Shown here: in pieces, positions 8,997 to 16,372 of the stretch | Layout of the letters: each line of letters begins with the position of its first letter | How positions within the stretch are numbered: position 1 is the first letter of the stretch | Origin: Castellaniella sp035707805 | GTDB taxonomy: Bacteria; Pseudomonadota; Gammaproteobacteria; Burkholderiales; Burkholderiaceae_B | DNA length: 64,000 bases | Assembly (NCBI GenBank): GCA_035707805.1 | Contig: DASSTS010000039.1 | Location: forward strand, 62,001-126,000 | Reading direction: 5' to 3' | The notes under the pieces: generated by a model | Database searches by the model: none | Seen by the model: the letters and a program-made list of their open reading frames with translations, nothing else | What the model was told of the DNA's origin: nothing | Position numbers and translations under genes: made by a program

Positions 8997-10889
8997 TTAA
9001 CGTTGTGGCAATGCGAAAGTCCGGATGAACGCCGCCAGGCGGTCGGTGGCATCCAGCGGCAGCACGTCGGCGACGTACTGGTCGGGACGCACGACGATCA
9101 GGGCGCCACGCCGGTCGATCCGGCGCAGATCGAAGATGTCGGCGCCGGGCAAGGCTGCGTAGATGTTCTCATAGTCGGCCAGGCGATACGGCCCGACGCG
9201 GGGGACGAAGGCCTCGGGCACCTGGCCGATGTCGATCCGGTCGTGGCTTTGCTGGTAGATGACCTTGACGTCGAACCAGGCGTTCTCGTCCAGCCCCGCT
9301 GGAGTGAACCCCCGGATGGGAGAATCGGGGGACTGCGCCAGCCAGCGCCCCAGGGCGGCGGTCGGCGAATCCTCGCCCGGCGGCGCGGCGTCCGCGAAGA
9401 CGTACAGGCGCCAGCGCCCGTCCGCCTTGGCCTCGTGTCCCAGGTGCCGGCGGTTGGCGTCGGCCACGCGCATGACTTCGGCCGACCAGAAACGCTTGCC
9501 GACGGGATAGCCCGCGGCCAGCGCCTGGTCCTTGGCCGCGGCCGTGATCATGGACGGCGCGTACTGGGTCATGAAGCCCTGGGCGAATTCCGTGATGCGC
9601 AGGTAGGCTTCCTCGAACTCGGCCTGGCTGGAGAATTCCTCGGGCGACTTGGCCATCTGCGCGGCCCAGCGCTTGTCCTGGTCGATCAGGTCCTGGCCGA
9701 TCTGCTGGCGCTCGGTGCTGTAGGTCGCCAGCAGCGCCTCGGGGCTGCGCCCCTCGATCACGTGCCCGAGCTTCCAGCCCAGGTTGAAGCCGTCCTGCAT
9801 GGAAGCGTTGGTGCCCTGCCCGGCCTTGGCGCTGTGGGTGTGGGCCGCGTCGCCGGCGATGAACACGCGGGGCATCCGCGTGCCGGCCTCGTCGGGGGGC
9901 ACGTCGTCGAAGCGCTCGCACAGCCGGTGTCCGACCTCGTAGACGCTGTACCAGGCCACGTGGCGCACGTCCAGGCGGTAGGGATGGAAGATCCGCTGCG
10001 CCCGGGCGATGGTCTGCTCGACGGGCGTGCGGCGCACCGCGCCCTGATCGCCGGCCGCCACGTCGCCCAGATCCACGTACAGCCGGAACAGGAAGCCGCC
10101 CTCGCGCGGGATGAGCAGGATGTTGCCGTGCGATCCGGACTGGATGGCGCATTTGACCCGGATATCCGGGAAATCGGTGTCCGCCAGGATGTCCATCACG
10201 CCCCAGGCGTGATTGGCGGATTCGCCCTGCAGCCGCCATCCCAGCGCCTTGCGCACGCCACTGTGGGCGCCGTCCGAGCCGATGACGTAGCGCGCGTGGA
10301 CCGTGCGCTCCTGCCCCGCCTTCGGGCCGGCCGTGTGGACCAGCCGCACCGCGACGGGGTATTCCCCCGTGGGCTCGATCTGCAGGCCCAGGAATTCCAG
10401 GCCGTAGTCGGGCTTCATTCGGGTGGGAGCGTTCCCCATGAACTCGGCGAAATAGTCCAGCACCCGCGCGTGGTTGACCGTCAGGTGCGGATATTCGCTG
10501 ACGCCGTGCGGATCCTCGTCCAGGCGCGAGACGCGCTGGATGCGGTCCGGGGCGTCCGGGGCCGGCCGCCAGAACGCCGTCTCCGTCACGTGGCAGGCCT
10601 CGGCCATGAGGGCGTCGGCAAAGCCGAAGGCGTCGAAGGTCTCCAGGCTGCGCTTCTGCATGCCGTCGGCCAGGCCGACCTCCAGGCGCGAGGCACGGCG
10701 GTCGACGATCCGCGTCACCACCCTCGGAAACTGCGATAGCTGCGCGGCGGCGATCATGCCGGCCGGCCCGGCGCCGACGATCAGCACGTCCACCCGGTCG
10801 GGCACGTCCTCGGGCCGGTTCAGCCCCGCCCCGGCCGGCTCCTGGATGCGCGGATCGTGGGACACGTATTCGTGATGGTGGTATTTCAT
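8997..10889 (-). CDS. mobA: 3-hydroxybenzoate 4-monooxygenase (MobA-like FAD monooxygenase)
   Basis: A 630-residue class A flavoprotein monooxygenase. The FAD-binding GAGPAG is at residues 39-44, a DG motif occurs in YVIGSDGAHSGVRK, and the GD motif in VFIAGDAAHTHSAKAGQG. A C-terminal thioredoxin-like domain typical of the phenol hydroxylase branch completes the protein. Length and the GTNASMQDGFNLGWKL segment fit Comamonas-type 3-hydroxybenzoate 4-monooxygenase, which uses NADPH and O2 to make protocatechuate in the cytoplasm. AGGAG precedes the ATG. The binding protein and LysR genes downstream complete a small catabolic unit. A phenol 2-monooxygenase with other substrates is the main alternative. 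Confidence 0.82.
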   Translation of the reverse strand: MKYHHHEYVSHDPRIQEPAGAGLNRPEDVPDRVDVLIVGAGPAGMIAAAQLSQFPRVVTRIVDRRASRLEVGLADGMQKRSLETFDAFGFADALMAEACHVTETAFWRPAPDAPDRIQRVSRLDEDPHGVSEYPHLTVNHARVLDYFAEFMGNAPTRMKPDYGLEFLGLQIEPTGEYPVAVRLVHTAGPKAGQERTVHARYVIGSDGAHSGVRKALGWRLQGESANHAWGVMDILADTDFPDIRVKCAIQSGSHGNILLIPREGGFLFRLYVDLGDVAAGDQGAVRRTPVEQTIARAQRIFHPYRLDVRHVAWYSVYEVGHRLCERFDDVPPDEAGTRMPRVFIAGDAAHTHSAKAGQGTNASMQDGFNLGWKLGHVIEGRSPEALLATYSTERQQIGQDLIDQDKRWAAQMAKSPEEFSSQAEFEEAYLRITEFAQGFMTQYAPSMITAAAKDQALAAGYPVGKRFWSAEVMRVADANRRHLGHEAKADGRWRLYVFADAAPPGEDSPTAALGRWLAQSPDSPIRGFTPAGLDENAWFDVKVIYQQSHDRIDIGQVPEAFVPRVGPYRLADYENIYAALPGADIFDLRRIDRRGALIVVRPDQYVADVLPLDATDRLAAFIRTFALPQR

Positions 10890-11122
10890 GCAGTCTCCTG
10901 AACCCTGTTCGTGTAAGAGGCGGGCCGGCGCCGGGCACGAAGGAGAAGACTCTCTTTGCGCCCGGCTCCATGCCGTGTCGGACTGCTGGATAGTTTATGG
11001 ATAAAAATTACGAATTACATATTTTTCAGGATGAAATATTCTTATCAACCATATGGAAAACCGTATATCTGCGCCGGATCTTCCCGCACGCGCGACGGCC
11101 TTCGTCCCCCGCGATGGCGGAC
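10890..11122 (-). promoter_or_regulatory. AT-rich leader of the mobA operon
   Basis: This 233-base gap holds a sharply AT-rich block (about 10990-11070) in otherwise GC-rich DNA. Within it AAAAAT (11003-11008) and ATTTTT (11021-11026) form an inverted pair 12 bases apart, and a CATATG palindrome follows at about 11050. It lies 100-180 bases before the mobA start, where a LysR-type regulator and RNA polymerase would be expected to bind. No clean -35/-10 pair was identified. The block also separates mobA from the hydroxylase-family gene, whose transcription enters from the same direction. Confidence 0.4.
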
Positions 11123-11683
11123 TCAAGCAGAACGGTCTGCGGCATCGGTGTGAAAGACATGGTCCCAGAACGGCGTGGTCACGCCATACCATCCGGACGC
11201 GCCCGGCCGATGATGACGGGCATGGTCGCGTTTTCGCGCCCGCATCCATGAACCTTCGCGCGCCTTCCAGTGATGAGCGCCGTGATGGACGGTGACGTAC
11301 AGCAGGTAGCCGGCGCCCATGCCCAGGGTGGCCGCCAGTGCGATCCAGGGGCCCGTGGCGGCCGACAGCGGCCAGAACACCAGGCCCGCGAACGCGCACA
11401 GGCTCACCAGGGTGGACGATCCGATGAGCGCGGCGGGGCGGCGGTGGTGCTCCTCGTGCCAGCGCCTGAATGGCTGCAGGCCGTGGAAGACGAAACGGTG
11501 CATGGCGTATTCGACGAAGCTCCATGCCAGAAACCCCAGGAAGGCGGCCAGGACAAGCGCCCATGCCGGGCTGCCGTGCGGCAGCAGGACCAGGGCTGCG
11601 GCGCCAGCCGCAATGGCCAGCGGATACAAGACGAAATCGGCGAAGTAGGCGGCAGGATGCTGCTCAAGCTTGAATAGTGACAT
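11123..11683 (-). CDS. Sterol desaturase / fatty acid hydroxylase family membrane protein
   Basis: A 186-residue membrane protein with the di-iron histidine clusters of the FA_hydroxylase family: HRFVFH and HEEHH in the first half, and HHGAHH and HARHH in the second, between hydrophobic segments. Members use O2 and a di-iron centre to hydroxylate or desaturate lipids, sterols or carotenoids in the membrane. The ATG at 11683 is chosen because GGAG lies five bases upstream; the frame extends 18 codons further without a ribosome site. It stands alone between the mobA leader and the Mn-exporter gene. The closest familiar proteins are small carotenoid 3-hydroxylase-like or uncharacterised hydroxylases; the substrate is unknown. 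Confidence 0.85.
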   Translation of the reverse strand: MSLFKLEQHPAAYFADFVLYPLAIAAGAAALVLLPHGSPAWALVLAAFLGFLAWSFVEYAMHRFVFHGLQPFRRWHEEHHRRPAALIGSSTLVSLCAFAGLVFWPLSAATGPWIALAATLGMGAGYLLYVTVHHGAHHWKAREGSWMRARKRDHARHHRPGASGWYGVTTPFWDHVFHTDAADRSA

Positions 11684-11807
11684 GGCAACTCCGACGTCGG
11701 ATGGCGCGGCGGCCTCGCCCCCGCGGCGGCGCCGCATCGCCGCGCAAGGCGGCGTGGCCCGAATCTACTCCCTTTCCGTCCGCCTGGGAGATTCTTACGG
11801 GTTTTCC

Positions 11808-12383
11808 CTAGTTCGCAAACCAGCCCGCCGCGTCGACCAGGGCGGCGGTACCGACCATCACGAACAGGACGGCGGCGGCGCCGTGGACCCACTTCAGCGG
11901 CAGGCGGCTGGCGGCCTTGCTGCCCAGGTACACGGCCGGCACATTGGCCAGCATCATGCCCAGCGTGCTGCCGGCCACCACGGCCGTCAGGTCGTCGTAG
12001 CGGGCGGCGAGCGCCACGGTCGCGATCTGGGTCTTGTCACCCATTTCCGCCAGGAAGAACATGACGAGGGTCGTGGTCAGCACGCCCAGGCCGCGCATGG
12101 GCTTGGGCTCGTCGTCCAGCTTGTCGGGGATCAGCAGCCAGCCCGCCATCAGCAGGAAGGAAACGCCCAGCACCCATTTCAGGGCGGTCGGATGCAGGAG
12201 GTCGGCGACCGCGATGCCGACGATGCCGGCCAGCGCATGGTTGGCGAGCGTGGCGATCAGGATGCCCAGGCAGATCAGCGCCGGGCGGTGATAGCGGGCT
12301 GCCAGCACCATGGCCAGCAATTGGGTCTTGTCGCCGATTTCGCCCAAGGCGACCACGCCGACGGACACCAGGAACGCATGCAT
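11808..12383 (-). CDS. TMEM165/GDT1 (UPF0016) family manganese exporter
   Basis: A 191-residue protein with about six transmembrane helices and two copies of the family motif E-x-G-D-K-T: GEIGDKTQLLAMVLA near the N-terminus and AEMGDKTQIATVALA in the second half. The twofold repeat forms the cation path. Bacterial members (MneA in Vibrio, Mnx in cyanobacteria) export Mn2+ from the cytoplasm, and eukaryotic ones move Mn2+/Ca2+ into the Golgi. ATG at 12383 starts directly at the first helix; ten more codons are open upstream. The leader contains a yybP-ykoY manganese riboswitch, which strongly supports Mn2+ as the substrate. The gene is monocistronic. Confidence 0.9.
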   Translation of the reverse strand: MHAFLVSVGVVALGEIGDKTQLLAMVLAARYHRPALICLGILIATLANHALAGIVGIAVADLLHPTALKWVLGVSFLLMAGWLLIPDKLDDEPKPMRGLGVLTTTLVMFFLAEMGDKTQIATVALAARYDDLTAVVAGSTLGMMLANVPAVYLGSKAASRLPLKWVHGAAAVLFVMVGTAALVDAAGWFAN

Positions 12384-12416
12384 GAAGAGAGATCCAGGGG
12401 CTGACGCGACCACGCC

Positions 12417-12438
12417 CCCGTCGGCCCCATGCGACGGG
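12417..12438 (-). promoter_or_regulatory. Hairpin in riboswitch expression platform
   Basis: On the minus strand CCCGTCG and CGACGGG form a perfect 7-bp stem around an 8-base loop, between the aptamer and the GDT1 start codon. The aptamer's 5' flank contains CACCCGTCACC, which could pair with the same GACGGG arm, giving two mutually exclusive structures. No run of Us follows the stem, so control of translation start, rather than of termination, seems more likely. Confidence 0.5.
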
Positions 12439-12444
12439 AAGCGC

Positions 12445-12565
12445 AGTCAGCGGTCTGGCCAGGCGCGAATGATCGGCTGCCGGTGCCATGGTCGGACGAC
12501 CAAGTGTGTTGACATCGGCCCCAGTCGCATGGATGCGGCTGGTCGGCTACTCCCCGGTGACGGGT
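12445..12565 (-). ncRNA. yybP-ykoY manganese riboswitch aptamer
   Basis: Read on the minus strand, the leader of the GDT1 gene contains the invariant blocks of the yybP-ykoY aptamer: GGGGAGTAGCC (12555-12545), GTCAACACACTTG (12513-12501), and a CCAGACC segment (12458-12452) near the 3' side. Spacing matches the cross-shaped two-helix aptamer in which Mn2+ bridges two internal loops. This RNA class is known to sit before MntP, UPF0016/GDT1 and P-type ATPase genes and to turn them on when Mn2+ is high. The exact helix boundaries were judged by eye. Confidence 0.88.
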
Positions 12566-12570
12566 GCCGC

Positions 12571-12576
12571 ATTATA
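12571..12576 (-). promoter_or_regulatory. -10 element (TATAAT) of the riboswitch transcript
   Basis: A consensus TATAAT lies on the minus strand about 15 bases before the aptamer's first conserved block, so transcription would begin right at the riboswitch. No good -35 hexamer is visible 16-18 bases upstream. Confidence 0.6.
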
Positions 12577-12661
12577 GCCGCTCATAAGGACATTGCGGCG
12601 CCGCCACGGCCTTTGTCGTATGATTCCTAGGTTTAATCCGTCTTCATTTCAAGCATCCATC

Positions 12662-13798
12662 ATGCCCTCAGGTACCCGAATCGTTGAATTCGACCGTCCG
12701 GACATGGCCAGCGGAACCCTGAACGTTGCCGAGGCCTGGGCCCGGGTCAACCCGCCGCTGTCCCCCGAAGAACGCGAATTCCAGAAAAACCGCATACGCG
12801 CCCTGCTCAAGTCCCGCAACGCCGCGCTGGTCGCCCACTACTACGTGGATGCCGACATCCAGGACTTGGCCGAGGAGACCGGCGGCTGCGTGTCCGATTC
12901 ACTGGAGATGGCGCGGTTCGGCCGGGACCATGCGGCCGACACCCTGGTGGTGTCGGGGGTGCGGTTCATGGGCGAGACCGCCAAGATCCTCAGCCCCGGG
13001 AAGCGCATCCTGATGCCCGACCTGGATGCCACCTGTTCGCTGGACCTGGGCTGCGACCCGGTCGCCTTCGCGCAGTTCCGGGCGCAGCACCCCGACCGCA
13101 CGGTGGTGGTCTACGCCAACACCAGCGCGGCGGTCAAGGCGCAGGCCGACTGGATGGTGACGTCCTCGATCGGCCTGGACATCGTGGCGGAACTGCACCG
13201 CCAGGGGCAAAAGATCCTCTGGGCGCCCGACCGCCACCTGGGATCCTACATCCAGCGCCAGACGGGCGCCGACATGGTGCTGTGGCAGGGGTCCTGCACG
13301 GTGCACGACGAATTCAAGGGCATCGAGCTGGACCTGATGCGCAAGGAACACCCCGATGCCCTGATCCTGGTGCATCCGGAATCCCCGGCCTCGGTCGTGG
13401 CCCAGGCCGACGTGGTGGGCTCTACCTCGCGTCTGCTGGCGGCGGTGACCGAATCGCCCGCCACCACCTTCATCGTCGCCACCGACCAGGGCCTGCTGCA
13501 CAAGATGCGGCTGGCCGCCCCCGGCAAGACCTTCATCGCCGCGCCGACGGCCGGCGAATCGGCGACCTGCAAGAGCTGCGCCCACTGTCCCTGGATGGCC
13601 ATGAATTCGCTCAAGGGCGTGGCCGACGCCCTGGAATTCGGCCACAACGAGGTCCACCTGGATCCGGCCCTGGGCCGCCGGGCCAAGGTCTGCATCGACC
13701 GGATGCTGGATTTCGCCGCCGCCCGCCGGCGCCCCGTGCGCCCCGGCCCCGACCTGGCCCAGGAACAGGTGCTTTTTTCCAATGTGGGACCCGCATGA
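12662..13798 (+). CDS. nadA: Quinolinate synthase NadA
   Basis: A 378-residue quinolinate synthase. It condenses iminoaspartate (from NadB) with dihydroxyacetone phosphate to quinolinate, the second step of de novo NAD synthesis. Three repeated NadA domains are visible, with HYYVDADIQDLA early, the three cluster-ligand cysteines in DATCSLD, GSCTVHDEF and SCAHCPWM, and VVYANTSAAVKA in between; these hold the oxygen-sensitive 4Fe-4S cluster. The ATG at 12662 gives a normal length; the frame is open 23 codons upstream but that part is unlike the family. The stop overlaps the start of nadC (ATGA), so the two are coupled. Confidence 0.96.
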   Translation: MPSGTRIVEFDRPDMASGTLNVAEAWARVNPPLSPEEREFQKNRIRALLKSRNAALVAHYYVDADIQDLAEETGGCVSDSLEMARFGRDHAADTLVVSGVRFMGETAKILSPGKRILMPDLDATCSLDLGCDPVAFAQFRAQHPDRTVVVYANTSAAVKAQADWMVTSSIGLDIVAELHRQGQKILWAPDRHLGSYIQRQTGADMVLWQGSCTVHDEFKGIELDLMRKEHPDALILVHPESPASVVAQADVVGSTSRLLAAVTESPATTFIVATDQGLLHKMRLAAPGKTFIAAPTAGESATCKSCAHCPWMAMNSLKGVADALEFGHNEVHLDPALGRRAKVCIDRMLDFAAARRRPVRPGPDLAQEQVLFSNVGPA

Positions 13799-14676
13799 AC
13801 GCCCAACAGCCTCCTTCCACGCTGCGCAATCCGCACGCGCCCTTCTCCCCCGCCCTGCAGGCCGCGTTCCAGGCCCACGTCGAGCAGGCGCTGGCCGAGG
13901 ACGTCGGGACGGGCGACGTCACGGGCCTGCTGATCCCCGAGGACCAGGTCGAGGCCGCCCGCGTCATCGTGCGCGAGCCGGCCGTGCTGTGTGGCGCGCC
14001 CTGGTTCGAGGCCGTCATGCACCGCGTCGACGACCGGATCCTGGTGGACTGGGCCTACGCCGAAGGCGACTGGATGGAGCCCGATTCGGTGGTGTGCCGG
14101 CTGCACGGCCCGGCGCGCGCCCTGCTCACGGCCGAACGCACCGCCCTGAATTTCCTGCAGATGTTTTCCGGCGTGGCGACCGCCACGCGCCGCTACGCGG
14201 ACCTGACCAGCGGCACACGCGCCGCCATCCTGGACACCCGCAAGACCCTGCCCGGCCTGCGCCTGGGGCAAAAATACGCGGTCCGCGTGGGCGGCGGCCA
14301 GAACCAGCGACTGGCGCTCTACGACGGCGTGCTGATCAAGGAAAACCACATCGCGGCGGCCGGCGGCATCGCCCAGGCCCTGCGCGCCGCCCAGTCGCTG
14401 CCTCACGACGTGCCGGTCCAGATCGAGGTCGAGAACCTCGACGAGCTGCGCCAGGCCCTGGAGGCCGGCGCCACCTCGGTGCTGCTGGACAATTTCCCCC
14501 TGGACGAGATGAAGGCCGCGGTCGAACTGAACCAGGGCCGGGCCCTGCTGGAGGCCTCGGGCGGCATCACCCACGAATCCGTGCGCGCCATCGCGCAGAC
14601 CGGCGTGGACCGGATCTCGGTGGGCAGCCTGACCAAGGACATCAAAGCCGTCGATTATTCGATGCGCATCGTCTGA
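13795..14676 (+). CDS. nadC: Nicotinate-nucleotide diphosphorylase (carboxylating) NadC
   Basis: A 293-residue quinolinate phosphoribosyltransferase that converts quinolinate and PRPP to nicotinate mononucleotide, CO2 and pyrophosphate. Visible family marks are EDVGTGDVTG at the N-terminus, RTALNFLQMFSGVAT, the active-site segment DTRKTLPGLR, and GGGQNQR followed by LIKENHI. The C-terminal barrel contains EVENLDEL and LLDNF. Its ATG overlaps the nadA stop by four bases, so NadA and NadC are made together. It ends 58 bases before the end of nadB on the other strand, with a shared terminator hairpin between. Confidence 0.96.
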   Translation: MNAQQPPSTLRNPHAPFSPALQAAFQAHVEQALAEDVGTGDVTGLLIPEDQVEAARVIVREPAVLCGAPWFEAVMHRVDDRILVDWAYAEGDWMEPDSVVCRLHGPARALLTAERTALNFLQMFSGVATATRRYADLTSGTRAAILDTRKTLPGLRLGQKYAVRVGGGQNQRLALYDGVLIKENHIAAAGGIAQALRAAQSLPHDVPVQIEVENLDELRQALEAGATSVLLDNFPLDEMKAAVELNQGRALLEASGGITHESVRAIAQTGVDRISVGSLTKDIKAVDYSMRIV

Positions 14677-14684
14677 GGCGCACG

Positions 14685-14731
14685 GCGACCCGGACGGGCC
14701 CGCGTCTCCCGCGCGGGCCCGCCTGGGTCGC
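14685..14731. terminator. Bidirectional hairpin between nadC and nadB
   Basis: Two nested perfect stems: GCGACCC (14685-14691) with GGGTCGC (14725-14731) outside, and CGGGCCCGCG (14695-14704) with CGCGGGCCCG (14712-14721) inside, around a 7-base loop. It fills the gap between two convergent genes. There is no T-tract on either side, so it may stop transcripts inefficiently or act mainly as a 3' stabiliser. Confidence 0.7.
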
Positions 14732-14734
14732 GGA

Positions 14735-16372
14735 TCAGCGAAAGCCCTCTTCGGGCGTCATGACGGTCGGCAGGGCGCGCGGCAGGGTCCAGGGGAAGTC
14801 CTGGCAGTAATGCAGGCCGCGGCTTTCCTTGCGCGACAGCGCCGCGGCCACCACCAGCGCCGCCACCTGGATCAGGTTGCGGCATTCCAGCAGATCGCTG
14901 GTCACCCGGTATTCCCGATAGTAGGCGTCGATTTCCTGCTCCAGCAGCCGGATGCGCTGCTGCGCCCGGCCCAGGCGCTTTTGCGTGCGCACGATGCCCA
15001 CGTAATTGGACATCAGGCGCCGCACCTCGTCCCAGGCATGCGTGACCAGCACCGCCTCGGCGCCGTCGCGCGCGCGGCTGTCGTCCCAGTCGGGCACGCG
15101 CCCGGCCGTTGGCGCGGCCGACGGCTGCGCGTCGATGTCGTGCGCCGCATTGCGGCCGATCACCAGGCATTCCAGCAAGGAATTGCTGGCCAGGCGGTTG
15201 GCGCCGTGCAGTCCGGTGTAGGCCGTCTCGCCCACGGCGTACAGGCCGGGGATGTCGGTGCGCCCGTTGCGGTCGATGACCACCCCGCCGCAGGTGAAAT
15301 GCATGGCGGGCACCACAGGAATCGGCTCGCGCGTCATGTCGATGCCGAATTCCAGGCAGCGGGCGTGGATGGTGGGGAAATGTTCGCGGATGAATTCCGG
15401 GGGACGGTGGCTGATGTCCAGGTCCACGTGGGTGAGGCCGCGCTTCTTGATTTCGAAATCGATGGCGCGGGCCACGACGTCGCGCGGCGCGAGCTCCAGG
15501 CGCTCGTCGTGCCACTGCATGAAGCGTTCGCCCGCCTGGGCGCCAGCCGCGGCCGGCAGGCGCAGCACCCCGCCCTCGCCCCGCACCGCCTCGGAAATCA
15601 GGAAGGATTTCGCCTGGGGGTGGTACATGCAGGTCGGATGGAACTGCATGAATTCCATGTTGGCCACCCGGCAGCCCGCGCGCCAGGCCATGGCGATGCC
15701 GTCGCCCGTGGAGGTGTCGGGGTTGCTGGTGTGCAGATAGACCTTGCCGGCGCCGCCGGTGGCCAGCACCACCTGCCCGGCCAGGATCGTGCGGACCTGG
15801 TCGGCGCGCTCGTCGTAGACGTAGGCCCCCAGGCAGCGCGCCGGCGCCTGTGGCATGGCGGTGTCTTCTTCGTCCAGGATCCGGCTGGTGATGAGCTCCA
15901 CCCCCGAGTGGTATTCCAGCAGGGTGATGTTGCGGTGGGCGCGCACCTGCTGCTCCAGCGTCTGCTGGACCAGGTGTCCGGTCTCGTCGGCGGCGTGGAT
16001 GATGCGCCGCTGGCTGTGCCCGCCCTCGCGCGTCAGGTGAAAGCCCAGTTCGGCCCCCTGGTCGGGGGTGAAGGGCACGCCGAGCCGGATCAGCCATTCG
16101 ATGGCCGAGGGGCCTTGCTCGACGATGTGGCGCGTGGCCTCGGGATCGCACAGCCCGGCTCCGGCCACCTGGGTGTCGGCCATGTGCTTGTCGTGGCTGT
16201 CCTGCGAGTCCAGGACCGCCGCGATGCCGCCCTGGGCCCAGTTGCTGGCGCCGTCGAGCAGCGCCTTTTTCGACAGGACGGCGACTTTCTTGTCGGCCGC
16301 CAGGTGCAGCGCGACCGTCAGGCCTGACAGCCCGCTGCCGATGATCAGTACATCGTAGTCTTGGTGGTTCAT
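14735..16372 (-). CDS. nadB: L-aspartate oxidase NadB
   Basis: A 545-residue FAD enzyme that oxidises L-aspartate to iminoaspartate, the substrate of NadA. The N-terminal dinucleotide motif is IIGSGLSGLTVALHLA; ASNWAQGGIAAV, the succinate-dehydrogenase-like capping domain, HFTCGGVVIDRNGRTDIPGLYAVGE and the C-terminal helical domain follow in order. The ATG at 16372 overlaps the nrdJ stop (ATGA), so translation is coupled to ribonucleotide reductase; an upstream extension of the frame inside nrdJ is not used. It runs against nadA-nadC, giving a split NAD cluster. Confidence 0.95.
   Translation of the reverse strand: MNHQDYDVLIIGSGLSGLTVALHLAADKKVAVLSKKALLDGASNWAQGGIAAVLDSQDSHDKHMADTQVAGAGLCDPEATRHIVEQGPSAIEWLIRLGVPFTPDQGAELGFHLTREGGHSQRRIIHAADETGHLVQQTLEQQVRAHRNITLLEYHSGVELITSRILDEEDTAMPQAPARCLGAYVYDERADQVRTILAGQVVLATGGAGKVYLHTSNPDTSTGDGIAMAWRAGCRVANMEFMQFHPTCMYHPQAKSFLISEAVRGEGGVLRLPAAAGAQAGERFMQWHDERLELAPRDVVARAIDFEIKKRGLTHVDLDISHRPPEFIREHFPTIHARCLEFGIDMTREPIPVVPAMHFTCGGVVIDRNGRTDIPGLYAVGETAYTGLHGANRLASNSLLECLVIGRNAAHDIDAQPSAAPTAGRVPDWDDSRARDGAEAVLVTHAWDEVRRLMSNYVGIVRTQKRLGRAQQRIRLLEQEIDAYYREYRVTSDLLECRNLIQVAALVVAAALSRKESRGLHYCQDFPWTLPRALPTVMTPEEGFR

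Noticed and set aside
6993..10739. Very long plus-strand open frame (1248 codons) opposite the LysR, binding-protein and mobA genes
   Set aside because: It is rich in His/Arg/Gly/Asp with no domain logic and exactly mirrors well-recognised genes; such antisense frames are expected where third positions are almost all G/C.
12613..12637. TTGTCG and TTTAAT as a -35/-10 pair for nadA
   Set aside because: The spacer is only 13 bases, too short for a sigma-70 promoter.
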